From Pedobacter psychroterrae (GTDB lineage: Bacteria > Bacteroidota > Bacteroidia > Sphingobacteriales > Sphingobacteriaceae), in contig NZ_SJSL01000004.1 in assembly GCF_004331695.1 (NCBI RefSeq), forward strand, positions 62,001 through 126,000: DNA of 64,000 bases. Reading direction: 5' to 3'. The translations under genes and the position numbers were made by a program. Below the pieces are notes generated by a model, which did not search any database, was not told the origin of the DNA, and worked only from the letters and a program-made list of their open reading frames with translations. Below, piece after piece: positions 9,020-17,778 of the stretch (positions are counted from its first letter, which is position 1; the number at the start of each line of letters is the position of its first letter).

Positions 9020-9036
9020 TGTTTACACTATATTTG
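9002..9036 (+). promoter_or_regulatory. Predicted Bacteroidota-type promoter for folB
   Basis: TATATTTG at 9029-9036 matches the phylum -7 element TAnnTTTG. A TTTG at 9002-9005 sits 23 bp upstream, slightly longer than ideal. Transcription would begin near 9041. That supports the ATG at 9115 as the folB start and rules against a start at 9019. Confidence 0.5.
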
Positions 9037-9114
9037 GTTAGCAAAACGGTAATTGTGTCCAAAGTTACTAAATTCAGAGTAGGGCGCGCTAATACCAACC
9101 AAAATATAATACAG

Positions 9115-9501
9115 ATGAGCCTTGTCCATAATACTATTCAAACCGTAGCCCTCCGTGATGTAAAGTGCTATGCCTATCATGGTTATTATCCTGAAGAGCA
9201 ATTGACAGGTATATATTTTAGTGTAGATGTGACTGTAACTTTTGAATCCGATGACGATACAGAGAACCTTCAGCGTACGGTAAACTACGAAATACTCAAC
9301 AACATTATTCTTGAAGAAATGAAGCATGCGCGCAAAATGCTGGAAACTGTAGTAAAAAGTATCCTGGATAAAGTGCTGTCCACCTATCCCTTTTTGTTAA
9401 GCATAGAAGTAGGAATTAAAAAACTAAATCCACCTATGCCGGGCCAGATTGGTCATTCTTTTGTACAACTTTCTTACCAGACACCAAATAACCAGGCATA
9501 A
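9115..9501 (+). CDS. folB: Dihydroneopterin aldolase
   Basis: Folate pathway enzyme that cleaves 7,8-dihydroneopterin to 6-hydroxymethyl-dihydropterin and glycolaldehyde. The 128-residue protein shows the FolB pattern: VALRDVKCYAYHGYYPEEQ at the N terminus, the YEILNNII helix, and the C-terminal EVGIKKLNPPMPGQI whose lysine is the catalytic one. The frame stays open another 96 bases upstream, but that extension overlaps the divergent gene and encodes nothing FolB-like. The ATG at 9115 also lies downstream of a predicted promoter and gives the usual family length. It is followed closely (20 bp) by the GlcD-like gene, so the two may share a transcript. Confidence 0.92.
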   Translation: MSLVHNTIQTVALRDVKCYAYHGYYPEEQLTGIYFSVDVTVTFESDDDTENLQRTVNYEILNNIILEEMKHARKMLETVVKSILDKVLSTYPFLLSIEVGIKKLNPPMPGQIGHSFVQLSYQTPNNQA

Positions 9502-9521
9502 AAACCAATACCAAACTAAAA

Positions 9522-10919
9522 ATGGAGTACACAAAAATTACCGAAGACCTTTTAAGTCAAATAAAAGCGGCTGTAGGGCCGGCAAATGTTTTTACTGATA
9601 AGGAATCTCTTGATAATTATTCGCACGATGAAACAGAAGACCTCAGGTACTATCCTGAAGTAGTAGTAAAACCCACTGATCCTGAAGGTATTGCTGCATT
9701 ACTAAAAATATGTAATCAACATCATATTCCCGTTACTCCACGTGGGGGTGGTACCGGACTTAGCGGAGCTGCCCTGCCAATTTATGGTGGTGTATTGCTG
9801 TCTATGGAAAAGTTTAAAGACATTATCGATATCGATACTGAAAATCTGCAGGCTACGGTAGAGCCAGGTGTAATCACCGAAGCGTTTATCAATGCAGTAG
9901 GAGAAAAGGGCTTGTTGTATCCGGTCGACCCATCCAGCAAAGGTTCCTGCTTCATAGGCGGCAACGTAGCCCATGGATCTGGCGGACCAAGGGTGGTTAA
10001 ATATGGTACTATTCGGGAATATATACTGAATCTGGAGGTGGTATTGCCAACCGGTGAAATCATCTGGACAGGGGCGAATACCTTGAAGTATGCATCCGGA
10101 TATAACCTCACCCAAATGATGATAGGATCTGAAGGAACGCTGGCTGTAGTTACCAAAATAGTTACCAAGCTTATCCCTAAATCCAGTCATAGTGTGTTGA
10201 TGCTGGGGTCTTTTCCTGAAAACGAAAAAGCCTGCGCTGCAGTTTCTGCAATATTCAGAGCCGGTATTACACCGAGTGCCCTGGAGTTTATGGAGCGAAA
10301 AGGAGTGGAGTGGGTCATAAAATTTGACGACATCAAATTTGACCTTAAAGATGATGCAAATGCGTTTCTGTTAATAGAATTTGATGGTGATGATCTCGAT
10401 ACGATATTCAAAGACTGTGAAAAGGTAAATATGGTACTGGAAGAATTTGATTGCTCGGATGTGCTGTTTGCCGATTCTGCGCAGCAAAAAGAGGATCTAT
10501 GGCGTATGAGGCGTACCATGGCAGAATCTGTAAAGTCAAACTCTGTATATAAAGAGGAAGATACGGTGGTACCAAGGGCTGCATTGCCGAAACTCATCAA
10601 TGGGATTAAAGAAATCGGCTCCCGCTATGGTTTTGAAAGCGTATGCTATGGGCATGCAGGCGACGGCAACCTTCACATTAACATCATAAAAGCCGGCATG
10701 AGCGATGAAGACTGGAAAAACAAACTTAAAGCAGGCATCACTGAAGTCTTTGAGCTAACGACTGCATTGGGAGGTACGATTTCCGGGGAACATGGAATAG
10801 GTTTGGTTCAAAAGGAATTTATGCCTGTTAAGTACAGCGAAATACACCTGGACCTTATGCGTGGCATTAAAAAAGTGTTTGATCCAAATGGAATTCTGAA
10901 TCCCGGAAAAATATTTTAG
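9522..10919 (+). CDS. glcD: FAD-linked 2-hydroxyacid dehydrogenase, GlcD-like
   Basis: A 465-residue flavoprotein of the vanillyl-alcohol-oxidase fold. The PCMH-type FAD-binding half carries TPRGGGTGLSGAALP (residues 72-86), the VEPGV segment and SCFIGGNVAHGSGGPR. The C-terminal FAD-oxidase domain has the HAGDGNLH metal and substrate motif, SGEHGIG, and the closing DPNGILNPGKIF. The family oxidises glycolate or D-lactate to glyoxylate or pyruvate and passes electrons to the respiratory chain. No glcE or glcF partner is adjacent, so it probably works alone as a D-lactate or glycolate dehydrogenase. Its stop overlaps the converging thioesterase gene by four bases. Confidence 0.9.
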   Translation: MEYTKITEDLLSQIKAAVGPANVFTDKESLDNYSHDETEDLRYYPEVVVKPTDPEGIAALLKICNQHHIPVTPRGGGTGLSGAALPIYGGVLLSMEKFKDIIDIDTENLQATVEPGVITEAFINAVGEKGLLYPVDPSSKGSCFIGGNVAHGSGGPRVVKYGTIREYILNLEVVLPTGEIIWTGANTLKYASGYNLTQMMIGSEGTLAVVTKIVTKLIPKSSHSVLMLGSFPENEKACAAVSAIFRAGITPSALEFMERKGVEWVIKFDDIKFDLKDDANAFLLIEFDGDDLDTIFKDCEKVNMVLEEFDCSDVLFADSAQQKEDLWRMRRTMAESVKSNSVYKEEDTVVPRAALPKLINGIKEIGSRYGFESVCYGHAGDGNLHINIIKAGMSDEDWKNKLKAGITEVFELTTALGGTISGEHGIGLVQKEFMPVKYSEIHLDLMRGIKKVFDPNGILNPGKIF

Positions 10920-11407
10920 TTATTGTCCAACTGTTCAAACACAACCATTTTGGTTCTTTCGTCCTGAGGTATGGAAGTTGAAACATTATTTATGTAGTCA
11001 AAGGCAACACAAACAGTTTTGCATTTGCTGCAAATTATCTCGTCTCCATTTTTAATTTTTACAATCAGGTATTCAAGATCAAAACTACTCTTGCCAATCC
11101 TGGAAGTACGGACATAGATACTAATTTTATCCTCCGGTAAAATAGGAGCAATATAGTCAACACAGGCTTTAGCGATAATCACACCATTCTTTTTCCAGTC
11201 CCAATTTACCGCCTGCGCCCAGTATTTCGTGCGGGCTATTTCCATGTAAGTAAAATAAACCGCATTGTTTACATGGCCCAGCATATCAAAATCTGCAAAA
11301 CGCGTTTCAACGGTAGTTTTATACTTGAAACTGTCTAAAAGGCTAGCGTAATCTGACTTTTTGTCTTCTATTTTTACTTTACTACGCCATAATGTCTTAA
11401 ATATCAT
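10916..11407 (-). CDS. Acyl-CoA thioesterase, hotdog fold (4-hydroxybenzoyl-CoA thioesterase type)
   Basis: A roughly 163-residue hotdog-fold thioesterase. The signature TRFADFDMLGHVNNAVYFTYMEIA follows the YbgC/4HBT pattern, with the catalytic Asp in the DFDMLGHVNN loop and the following helix. Such enzymes hydrolyse acyl-CoA or acyl-ACP thioesters in the cytoplasm. The frame extends upstream to 11491, but those 28 residues would run over the divergent small heat shock gene and its ribosome binding site. The ATG at 11407 (MIFKTLW) is therefore the better start. It converges on and overlaps the GlcD-like gene by four bases. Chain-length preference is not readable. Confidence 0.85.
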   Translation of the reverse strand: MIFKTLWRSKVKIEDKKSDYASLLDSFKYKTTVETRFADFDMLGHVNNAVYFTYMEIARTKYWAQAVNWDWKKNGVIIAKACVDYIAPILPEDKISIYVRTSRIGKSSFDLEYLIVKIKNGDEIICSKCKTVCVAFDYINNVSTSIPQDERTKMVVFEQLDNN

Positions 11408-11469
11408 GATATTTCGTGTTGGTATGAGAGTTGAATAGGTGGTTAGTATAAAATAAACATTAAAAAATA

Positions 11470-11475
11470 AAGGAG
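11470..11475 (+). promoter_or_regulatory. Strong Shine-Dalgarno sequence of the small heat shock gene
   Basis: AAGGAG lies nine bases before the ATG at 11485. Clear Shine-Dalgarno motifs are uncommon in this phylum and few other genes in the window show one, suggesting high translation of the chaperone. Confidence 0.65.
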
Positions 11476-11484
11476 AACATAACC

Positions 11485-11916
11485 ATGACACTCGTAAAAT
11501 TTAACAACAGAACCAGGAACACAGCACCTTACTTTAACAACGTATTTGACTCTTTGTTTAGCGAAGCGATAAATAAAAACTTAACGGTCAACAAAGTACC
11601 GGGTGTAAACATCCTGGAGACAGAAGCTGATTATAAGATTGAGCTTGCTGCGCCAGGGTTAACTAAAGAAGATTTTCAGATCAATTTAAAGAAAGATACG
11701 CTTTCTGTATGGGCGGAGAAAAAAGCAGGCGAAACCGATGAGAAAAAAGATTACACCAGAAAAGAGTTTGACTATTTCTCTTTCGCCAGATCGTTTGTAC
11801 TGCCGGATAGCGTAGATGCAGAGCACATCAGTGCTGAATATGTGAACGGGATTTTGAACATCACGATTGGGAAAGATGTAGCTAAAGCACAGGAAAAAGA
11901 AATTAAAGTTTCATAG
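11485..11916 (+). CDS. Hsp20/alpha-crystallin family small heat shock protein
   Basis: A 143-residue ATP-independent holdase chaperone that binds unfolding proteins in the cytoplasm under stress. The N-terminal arm (about 40 residues, including APYFNNVFDSLFSEAI) leads into the alpha-crystallin domain. That starts at PGVNILETEADYKIELAAPG and includes FQINLKKDTLSVWAEKK. The conserved YVNGILNITIGK segment, with its A-x-x-x-NGxL-like signature, lies near residues 119-130. The length is typical for Bacteroidota Hsp20. It has a good ribosome binding site upstream and a hairpin terminator downstream, so it is probably a single-gene transcript. A heat-responsive sigma promoter could not be identified with confidence. 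Confidence 0.95.
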   Translation: MTLVKFNNRTRNTAPYFNNVFDSLFSEAINKNLTVNKVPGVNILETEADYKIELAAPGLTKEDFQINLKKDTLSVWAEKKAGETDEKKDYTRKEFDYFSFARSFVLPDSVDAEHISAEYVNGILNITIGKDVAKAQEKEIKVS

Positions 11917-11936
11917 TTAGAGTTTGGTTTAAGAGG

Positions 11937-11972
11937 TAGGGGTATATCGAAAGGTATGCCCTTATTTTTTTT
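11937..11972 (+). terminator. Rho-independent terminator of the small heat shock gene
   Basis: A 9-bp stem (11937-11945 with 11956-11964, two G-U pairs) is followed by eight T residues at 11965-11972. It ends the Hsp20 transcript. The T run doubles on the other strand as the poly-Lys C terminus of the converging pseudokinase gene. Confidence 0.75.
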
Positions 11973-13053
11973 CAATAGTTTCCGGGTCTTCCGTTATCGG
12001 AAGCGAGAGTGTGATCAGGCATCTTTCATCTTCGCAGTTTTCATAATGAAACTTGATGCTGCTTCCGCATAGATTTTTATAGTTATCCCCATATTCCTCC
12101 AGATCGGAAATAAGTGTTTCATCAGCCTTTTTGCCATAGCTCATCTCTAAGAAAAGTGCTGTTTCTTCTATCAAGATGATTATTTGAAGGTCTACCAATG
12201 CGTATGCCGGCAATTTACAAAACAGTTCTACGATGTTAATCAAAGCCAAAGGGGCCAGGTACTTATTTTCTGCATCGCCTTGTATGCTTAGTTTTACCTC
12301 CAGATTGTTATTGGTCTTGTTTAGCGCGATAAAATGAACAAAGCTGCACAGCGCCTCAAGTTCCACGGCCACAGGTGTTTGCTTTTGCTTTCCTCTATAA
12401 AGCCTATACCTTAGCAGGTCTGAAAAGGTAAGGATGGCCTCGGGCGTGGCGGGATCATCTATCGTTGATGCCTGTTTCAATTGCCCTAAGGAACGCATCA
12501 TGAAATCGGGACTGATATTCGTTTTTAGCAGATCCAGCTTTACCTGGATTATTTCCTTTTTCTCTTTCTCCAGTTCCACGAAAGTATCATTCTCTTCGTT
12601 CTTTTCCATAAAGAAAAGCATCATCGAAAACAAGAGAAAATTTATCAGATAGCCTCCCAAATTGTGTATATACTGATCCCAAAATAACATTTTTGGCTGG
12701 TCATATCCATTCCCATATGTAAGGTGAACAAATGTATTGTGGTAAATAACATCCAGGGCCGTGAGCAATAGATAACTCCCTACTACCAATGTCCAGAACA
12801 AAAAATTCTTATTCCTTTTGAAATAGTATGGGATCAAAAACAGACAGTATATATAATAAAAGGTAGCTATCAGTAAATTGTCCAGTACAAAGTGGTTCCA
12901 TATAACAGAAGGTGTTATAGGAACACCAACGCTCAGAAATGTACCAAAGATCAATACCCATAGCCAATACCCAACATGGGCTACCCAGCGATACTTGGTG
13001 AAATATACCCATCGGTTCTTTTTATTGATCTCTAACTGTACAAAAACACTCAT
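11962..13053 (-). CDS. LytS-like membrane sensor protein with degenerate kinase domain (predicted pseudokinase)
   Basis: A 363-residue protein organised like its upstream neighbour. Four hydrophobic segments occupy residues about 25-150, then comes a charged coiled linker (EKNEENDTFVELEKEKKEIIQ) and a His_kinase-like region. The position of the phosphorylated histidine reads SPDFMMRSLGQL, with Asp183 where LytS-type kinases have NPHFLFN. The ATP-binding N-box is also unrecognisable (ALINIVELFCKLP), and no glycine-rich box follows. It should therefore be unable to autophosphorylate. The reading frame is fully intact, so it looks kept rather than decaying. It lies 3 bp behind the intact kinase gene. 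A role as a partner or regulator of that kinase is my inference. Confidence 0.8.
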   Translation of the reverse strand: MSVFVQLEINKKNRWVYFTKYRWVAHVGYWLWVLIFGTFLSVGVPITPSVIWNHFVLDNLLIATFYYIYCLFLIPYYFKRNKNFLFWTLVVGSYLLLTALDVIYHNTFVHLTYGNGYDQPKMLFWDQYIHNLGGYLINFLLFSMMLFFMEKNEENDTFVELEKEKKEIIQVKLDLLKTNISPDFMMRSLGQLKQASTIDDPATPEAILTFSDLLRYRLYRGKQKQTPVAVELEALCSFVHFIALNKTNNNLEVKLSIQGDAENKYLAPLALINIVELFCKLPAYALVDLQIIILIEETALFLEMSYGKKADETLISDLEEYGDNYKNLCGSSIKFHYENCEDERCLITLSLPITEDPETIEKK

Positions 13054-13056
13054 CGT

Positions 13057-14142
13057 TTAAAAATTAATAAAAAGGTCTACCTCAAACCGGTCCTTTGCAT
13101 TGGTTAGTTTCAGTGTATGTCGCCTGGGATACAATATCTCCAGTCTGCGTTTTACATTTTTCAGGCCTATACCGCCTTTGTATTCAATAATGGCTTGTCC
13201 TACGGCCTCAAATGGTTTACTGTTTTGCAGCTTAAAATGCATAGAATTTGCCTTGATCACAATATCCATGGCTATCCATGACTTCCCAAAACTAGATTTT
13301 GTACCATGCTTGAAAGCATTCTCGAGAAAATTGACAAGCAATAAAGGAGCAATCATATGGTGTTGCGGATCTCCGGTAATGCGCACATCTATACTGCACC
13401 GGTCTTCTTTGTGTCTCAGCTTTTCGAGCGAGATATAACTTTCGGTAAACTTAAATTCGTTTGCCAGCGGCACCAGATCCGCTTTACATTCGTATAGCAT
13501 ATAGTGCAACAGCGATTCAAGTCGCTCAATGATCACTTTTGTTTGTTCGGATTTCTTTAAGCTCAGCGCATAGATATTGTTCAGCGTATTGAACAGAAAA
13601 TGGGGGTTGATCTGCGTTTTAAGAAAACTACTTTCTAATGCTATTTTCTGTGTTTTATAATGTTCCAGTTGCTTTATTTCTTTTTGCTGATCATAGATAT
13701 CCACAAAATAGTAGAAGGCAAGAAAAGTAGAGAACAATAAAATAAAGCTCGAAATATTGGAAAGTGCAAGGGTGCCAAACTCAAAGTTTGTCTTTGTTGC
13801 TGATGCCGGTAAATCTATGATCACCAGTTTTATCAGTGATATTTGTAACAGGAAGGTAAGCAGTAAAAGTCCGGCCAGTGAGGTCCAGTATAGGTATTTT
13901 TTACCTATCCGGTGATAGGGCATCACCACAAACTGAAAGGTATAGCACATACCAATCATAATCGCAACTTTCATGGAAAATACGCTATAAGATATACTAG
14001 TTGGAATTTTTGGGTTCTTAAAATAACCCAAACTGTTCATCTGATAATAGAAAGTATATATTAAAACCATCCAAAACAGCAGGTGCAATACCCATCTGTA
14101 TTGTTTAAGCGAAATTTGGTATGGCGATGAGAGATTTGTCAT
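13057..14142 (-). CDS. LytS/YehU-family sensor histidine kinase
   Basis: A 361-residue membrane sensor. Four hydrophobic helices lie between residues about 18 and 148, followed by a short coiled linker (DQQKEIKQLEHYKTQKIALE) and the His_kinase domain. KTQINPHFLFNTLNNI supplies the phosphoacceptor His181. The ATPase part has the N-box LLVNFLENAFKHGTKS and the glycine box GGIGLKNVKRRLEILY. These kinases normally work with a LytTR-type response regulator. None is in this window, so its partner must be encoded elsewhere. A degenerate homologue follows 3 bp later and a TSUP permease gene precedes it by 68 bp, all on the minus strand. The signal sensed is unknown. Confidence 0.92.
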   Translation of the reverse strand: MTNLSSPYQISLKQYRWVLHLLFWMVLIYTFYYQMNSLGYFKNPKIPTSISYSVFSMKVAIMIGMCYTFQFVVMPYHRIGKKYLYWTSLAGLLLLTFLLQISLIKLVIIDLPASATKTNFEFGTLALSNISSFILLFSTFLAFYYFVDIYDQQKEIKQLEHYKTQKIALESSFLKTQINPHFLFNTLNNIYALSLKKSEQTKVIIERLESLLHYMLYECKADLVPLANEFKFTESYISLEKLRHKEDRCSIDVRITGDPQHHMIAPLLLVNFLENAFKHGTKSSFGKSWIAMDIVIKANSMHFKLQNSKPFEAVGQAIIEYKGGIGLKNVKRRLEILYPRRHTLKLTNAKDRFEVDLFINF

Positions 14143-14210
14143 TCATGTCAGGCAGTACAAATCTATTATTAATTCTCAAATTAATAAATATATCGGGGTT
14201 TTTTAACAGA

Positions 14211-15146
14211 TTACAATAGCTTATCTATCGACATCCAGATAATCCTTATACTGGAGATGATCACGATGACCGCAACACCTATAAACATTTTTTTGATTGG
14301 CAGTTTACCTACCAGACGTGCGGCTATAGGAGCAGCCAATACACCACCCGCAATTAGCCCAATGATAGATTGCCAGTGGCTAACGCCCAGAATAAAGAAG
14401 AAGGTAATGGCACTAGCCATGGTCACAAAAAACTCTGTCAGGCTGACAGAGCCTATCACATACTTTGGTGTACGTCCTTTAGAAATCAGGGTAGAGGTTA
14501 CCAAAGGCCCCCAGCCACCGCCACCAAAGGAATCTAAAAAGCCTCCGGCACCAGCCAACCAGCCTGCATGCTTTACTTTTTGTGGCTTGGCTTTTTCCTT
14601 AAAAGCATTTAAAAGTATCCTGATACCGAGTAGAAGCGTATATATGGAAATCACCGGTCTGATCCATGTTGAAAACGCGTCACCAGCATATCCCAGCAAA
14701 ATAGCTCCGGCTATGGCTCCGAGTACACCAGGGATTAACAGCGTTTTGAACAGTTTCATATTTACATTACCAAACCGATAGTGGCTAAAACCAGATGCAC
14801 CGCTGGAGAACATTTCGGCTGTATGGATACTCCCGGATATTACGGCCGGATTTAATCCTCCGGACAGCAATAGGGTAGTGGAGACCACACCATAGCCCAT
14901 GCCCAACGCTCCGTCTACCATCTGGGCCAAAAAGCCAACAACCAGCATCCATAAGAACTTCTCGTCCATCTGGGTATACATTTCCTTACCAAAGACAACA
15001 ACAGATTCAAAAGTTAAATGTGAATAGATTGCGTAGCCAATAAACAACGCAGCCAGGATGATCAGGCATATATATGCAACCTTTTTCCATTTCTTTTCCT
15101 GAGTTCTATTAATTTTTACGCTTACCTGATTTTCCTGGATACTCAT
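14211..15146 (-). CDS. TSUP-family permease (TauE/SafE sulfite exporter family)
   Basis: A roughly 311-residue inner membrane protein with about eight hydrophobic segments. The family repeats are visible as GFLAQMVDGALGMGYGVVSTTLLLSGG and GAGGFLDSFGGGGWGPLVTSTL, the two glycine-rich re-entrant motifs of TauE/SafE transporters. Members move sulfite, organosulfonates or other small anions. The substrate here is unassigned. The frame continues to a TTG at 15188, but the ATG at 15146 (MSIQENQ) is a more likely start. A charged cytoplasmic stretch (KINRTQEKKWKK) precedes the first helix. It is 68 bp upstream of the kinase pair on the same strand, which hints at a functional link. Confidence 0.88.
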   Translation of the reverse strand: MSIQENQVSVKINRTQEKKWKKVAYICLIILAALFIGYAIYSHLTFESVVVFGKEMYTQMDEKFLWMLVVGFLAQMVDGALGMGYGVVSTTLLLSGGLNPAVISGSIHTAEMFSSGASGFSHYRFGNVNMKLFKTLLIPGVLGAIAGAILLGYAGDAFSTWIRPVISIYTLLLGIRILLNAFKEKAKPQKVKHAGWLAGAGGFLDSFGGGGWGPLVTSTLISKGRTPKYVIGSVSLTEFFVTMASAITFFFILGVSHWQSIIGLIAGGVLAAPIAARLVGKLPIKKMFIGVAVIVIISSIRIIWMSIDKLL

Positions 15147-15225
15147 TATTTTGTCGCCATATATTAAGTCTATCGAAATAGTCGACAATATTAGCGTAAC
15201 TTTCTGAATAAACCAAAATTTCTTA

Positions 15226-16587
15226 TTAAATTCTATTCATTAAAAAGCGTGTTCTCTTCTGGAACCTGATGAAAAGCAGGACTGAAGCTGTTAGTAAGCC
15301 GAAGGTAAGTCCATACCAGATACCATAAACACCCAGTCCCAGCGTGATGCCAAGTAAATATCCCAGCGGGATGCCGATAATCCAATAGGCTACGAAAGTG
15401 ATCAGAGTGGGGATATTTACATCCCCGACACCCCTCAAGATGCCAAGTCCTACAACCTGTGTGCCGTCAAATAATTGAAAGAACCCGGCAATGATCAGTA
15501 ATTGGGCAGCAATGCTGATCACGGCCTGATCTTCCGTATATAGGTAAGGAAGGATATTATGTGCGCAAATAAACAAAAGGGCTGTCACAATCATGAACAT
15601 CAAAACGATATGGTAGCTAGCTATTGCCGAATGTCTAAGGTCGGTGAAATTCCTCATCCCTATGTTATTTCCGGTCTTTATAGTAGCGGCTGAAGCAATA
15701 CCACTAGACATCATGTAGGTCACAGCAGCGAGGTTTATGGCTACCTGATGAGCCGCCTGTTCTACAGCACCAATTGTGCCGATCAATATAGCCGCGCCAC
15801 TAAATGCACTGATTTCGAAAGAGTATTGTAGGGCTACCGGCGCGCCGATCCTGAGGATTTTAACGGTCCGCACCTTATCTATAAACAGCAGCTTTAACTT
15901 CGTGATGTAGACTTTAAACAGCTTACTCTTTAATACATAAACAGCCATTACCACAGCCATCAGACTTCTGTCTATCAGGGTACTTAAGCCCACACCCTTT
16001 ACACCCATCGGGCTGATGCCAAACATCCCTTTAACGAAGATGATCCCCAGGATAATATTGAGCAGGTTGCCCCATATGGAAACGTACATAGCCTGTTTAG
16101 TAAAACCCAATCCTTCGGTAAACTGCTTGAAAGTCTGAAATATCATCAGAGGAATGATGGAAATGCCCAGATAGGTGAGGTATGGTTTGGCATAAGCCAC
16201 CACTTCCTCTGACTGCCCAATATGGTCTATAACCAGCAGGGTACCAATCTGCACAAAACCGTACAAAAGTAAGGAGGCAAAAAAGTTAATTATGAGGCTG
16301 TTGGACAATAATCTGCCACATTCCTCATAGTTTTTACGGCCATTTTCCTGCGCAATGAGTGGCGTTAATCCATAAGAGATGCCCAGTCCAAGAACCATAA
16401 TCAGCATGAAAATACTGTTGACCAATGACACGGCAGCAAGTTGCATAGTGCCGGCAAAATGGCCCACTATAACGCTATCTGCCAGCAACACCAGTGTATG
16501 GCCCAGCTGGGATACTACAATGGGCATTGCCAATAGCAGGTTGTCTTTATAATATGCTTTATATTTATTGTATACAGTACTCAACAT
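15226..16587 (-). CDS. MATE family multidrug/Na+ (or H+) antiporter
   Basis: A 453-residue membrane protein with about twelve transmembrane helices in two six-helix halves, the MATE arrangement. Characteristic segments are the opening PIVVSQLGHTLVLLADSVIVGHFAG, which contains the family's early Gln and Asp helix residues, then LGISYGLTPLIAQENG and FQLFDGTQVVGLGILRGVGD. NorM-like proteins export cationic drugs and metabolites in exchange for Na+ or H+. The substrate is unknown. The gene has 37 bp to the TSUP gene downstream and 62 bp to the AlbA_2 gene upstream, all on the minus strand. Confidence 0.92.
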   Translation of the reverse strand: MLSTVYNKYKAYYKDNLLLAMPIVVSQLGHTLVLLADSVIVGHFAGTMQLAAVSLVNSIFMLIMVLGLGISYGLTPLIAQENGRKNYEECGRLLSNSLIINFFASLLLYGFVQIGTLLVIDHIGQSEEVVAYAKPYLTYLGISIIPLMIFQTFKQFTEGLGFTKQAMYVSIWGNLLNIILGIIFVKGMFGISPMGVKGVGLSTLIDRSLMAVVMAVYVLKSKLFKVYITKLKLLFIDKVRTVKILRIGAPVALQYSFEISAFSGAAILIGTIGAVEQAAHQVAINLAAVTYMMSSGIASAATIKTGNNIGMRNFTDLRHSAIASYHIVLMFMIVTALLFICAHNILPYLYTEDQAVISIAAQLLIIAGFFQLFDGTQVVGLGILRGVGDVNIPTLITFVAYWIIGIPLGYLLGITLGLGVYGIWYGLTFGLLTASVLLFIRFQKRTRFLMNRI

Positions 16588-16649
16588 TCCGGCAAAATTC
16601 GGGTATTTTGTGATGAGTTATGTTATATAATCATCACATTATTGTCCAA

Positions 16650-17273
16650 CTAGGCGGTGACGTAGTATTCCTCTTTTTCTGAAGTGACAGGTTTGATCAC
16701 ACCACTTAAAATGAGGTTTACAATAATTTTCTGCGCCTGTCTGTAAGAGCTTCTGGTTAGTTTACTAAACTGTTTGAGTGTAATTCTGCCTTCGAGCTGC
16801 AGGTATTCAAATAGTTTTTTCTCTTGGTCTGTATAAGTGATCAATGTGCCTGTCATCTCTGCACTCCTTTTTATCACATCTACGATGATCTTACTTGCCA
16901 GAATGCTTTTATCATTTACCCGGTAATACGCCCACCATTTCTTATGTTCATCAAGTGCATAATGCGGCTTGGTATCACTTGCAGCAATTTTGACAATCAA
17001 TACCAGCTTATCGTCCACATATATTTCTTCAAATTCCGGTTCAATAGCCGGTTTACAAAACTGATGGGCAGATTTGGTAATCATGTAGCGCTCTTCGTCT
17101 TCCGATTTTACCCCCTTAATGCTACCATCATCCGCTACGCCGATCAGTAGCTGCCCACCTTTATTATTTGCAAATGCCACCAGGCTTTTTGCAATCTTTT
17201 CATTACTGGTAATCGTTTTTTTGAAATCCAGTGTAGTTCCTTCGCCCTGTAAAATGAGTTTTCTGATATTCAT
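16650..17273 (-). CDS. AlbA_2 (Schlafen-type) domain protein with C-terminal winged helix
   Basis: A 207-residue protein. The N-terminal half (residues about 8-130) is an AlbA_2 domain: EGTTLDFKKTI, SLVAFANNKGGQLLIGVADDGSIKGV and the later KPHYALDEHKKWWAYYRVNDKS. The C-terminal part (about 140-200) looks like a small winged helix (LEGRITLKQFSKLTRSSYRQAQKIIVNLI). Proteins of this type are predicted nucleic-acid-binding regulators, and some homologues sit in defence loci, but their biochemical role is largely undefined. It is in a minus-strand series with the DUF4442 gene 19 bp upstream and the MATE gene downstream. There is no effector gene nearby to suggest a defence system. Confidence 0.83.
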   Translation of the reverse strand: MNIRKLILQGEGTTLDFKKTITSNEKIAKSLVAFANNKGGQLLIGVADDGSIKGVKSEDEERYMITKSAHQFCKPAIEPEFEEIYVDDKLVLIVKIAASDTKPHYALDEHKKWWAYYRVNDKSILASKIIVDVIKRSAEMTGTLITYTDQEKKLFEYLQLEGRITLKQFSKLTRSSYRQAQKIIVNLILSGVIKPVTSEKEEYYVTA

Positions 17274-17292
17274 TCTGATTTTCTTAAGCCAA

Positions 17293-17778
17293 TTAATAAG
17301 CTATACGTGGTTGTTCTCCCTGGTGTAAATTCCTGATATACACCTCGTTCATTACCGTGGCACAAACCTCTCCTGATGGATCGGTAATTTCCATGGGGTA
17401 GGCCTTTACGAATTTCCCGGAGGTATTGAGTGCGGTAATGGCGTCATTTAGCATCTCATCGGTAATGACTATGGTAAAATAAAGCGTGCTGCGCCCGGGT
17501 TTTAAGTATTGAATAGAAGCGCTTTTGAGCCAAACGCGTACTTTAAATCCCTGCCGCTGAAGCAGCTGATCGAACAAAATTGCATAAAAAGGATCTGTAG
17601 CAGCATAAATAGTGCCTCCGAAAATAGAACCATTATAGTTTTTATTGAACAGGCTCTTGTTAATCTTTACATCAACACCTCTAAATCCTTTATGGAATTT
17701 TTTGATCCATATGCGCTGAAATAACAGGGGAGGATAAAAACACAAGCCCCATTTAAGGGTATTTTCTGAGACGACCAT
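17293..17778 (-). CDS. DUF4442 domain protein, thioesterase-like
   Basis: A 161-residue cytoplasmic protein of the DUF4442 family, a hotdog-fold group related to PaaI/YiiD-type thioesterases. FNKNYNGSIFGGTIYAATDPFYAILFDQLL gives the helix with the N-x-x-G-x-x-FGG pattern, and SIQYLKPGRSTLYFTIVITDEM the following strands. The function is not established for the family beyond probable acyl-thioester binding. It is the first gene of a minus-strand run continuing to the AlbA_2 and MATE genes and diverges from the fasciclin-domain lipoprotein across a 164-bp AT-rich gap. Confidence 0.82.
   Translation of the reverse strand: MVVSENTLKWGLCFYPPLLFQRIWIKKFHKGFRGVDVKINKSLFNKNYNGSIFGGTIYAATDPFYAILFDQLLQRQGFKVRVWLKSASIQYLKPGRSTLYFTIVITDEMLNDAITALNTSGKFVKAYPMEITDPSGEVCATVMNEVYIRNLHQGEQPRIAY

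Noticed and set aside
9019..9114. 32-residue extension of FolB
   Set aside because: It starts at the divergent dehydrogenase start, lies upstream of or within the promoter, and lacks family similarity.
16650..17778. AlbA_2 protein as part of an antiviral defence locus
   Set aside because: Its neighbours are a DUF4442 protein and a MATE exporter with ordinary spacing, with no nuclease, ATPase or toxin gene nearby.
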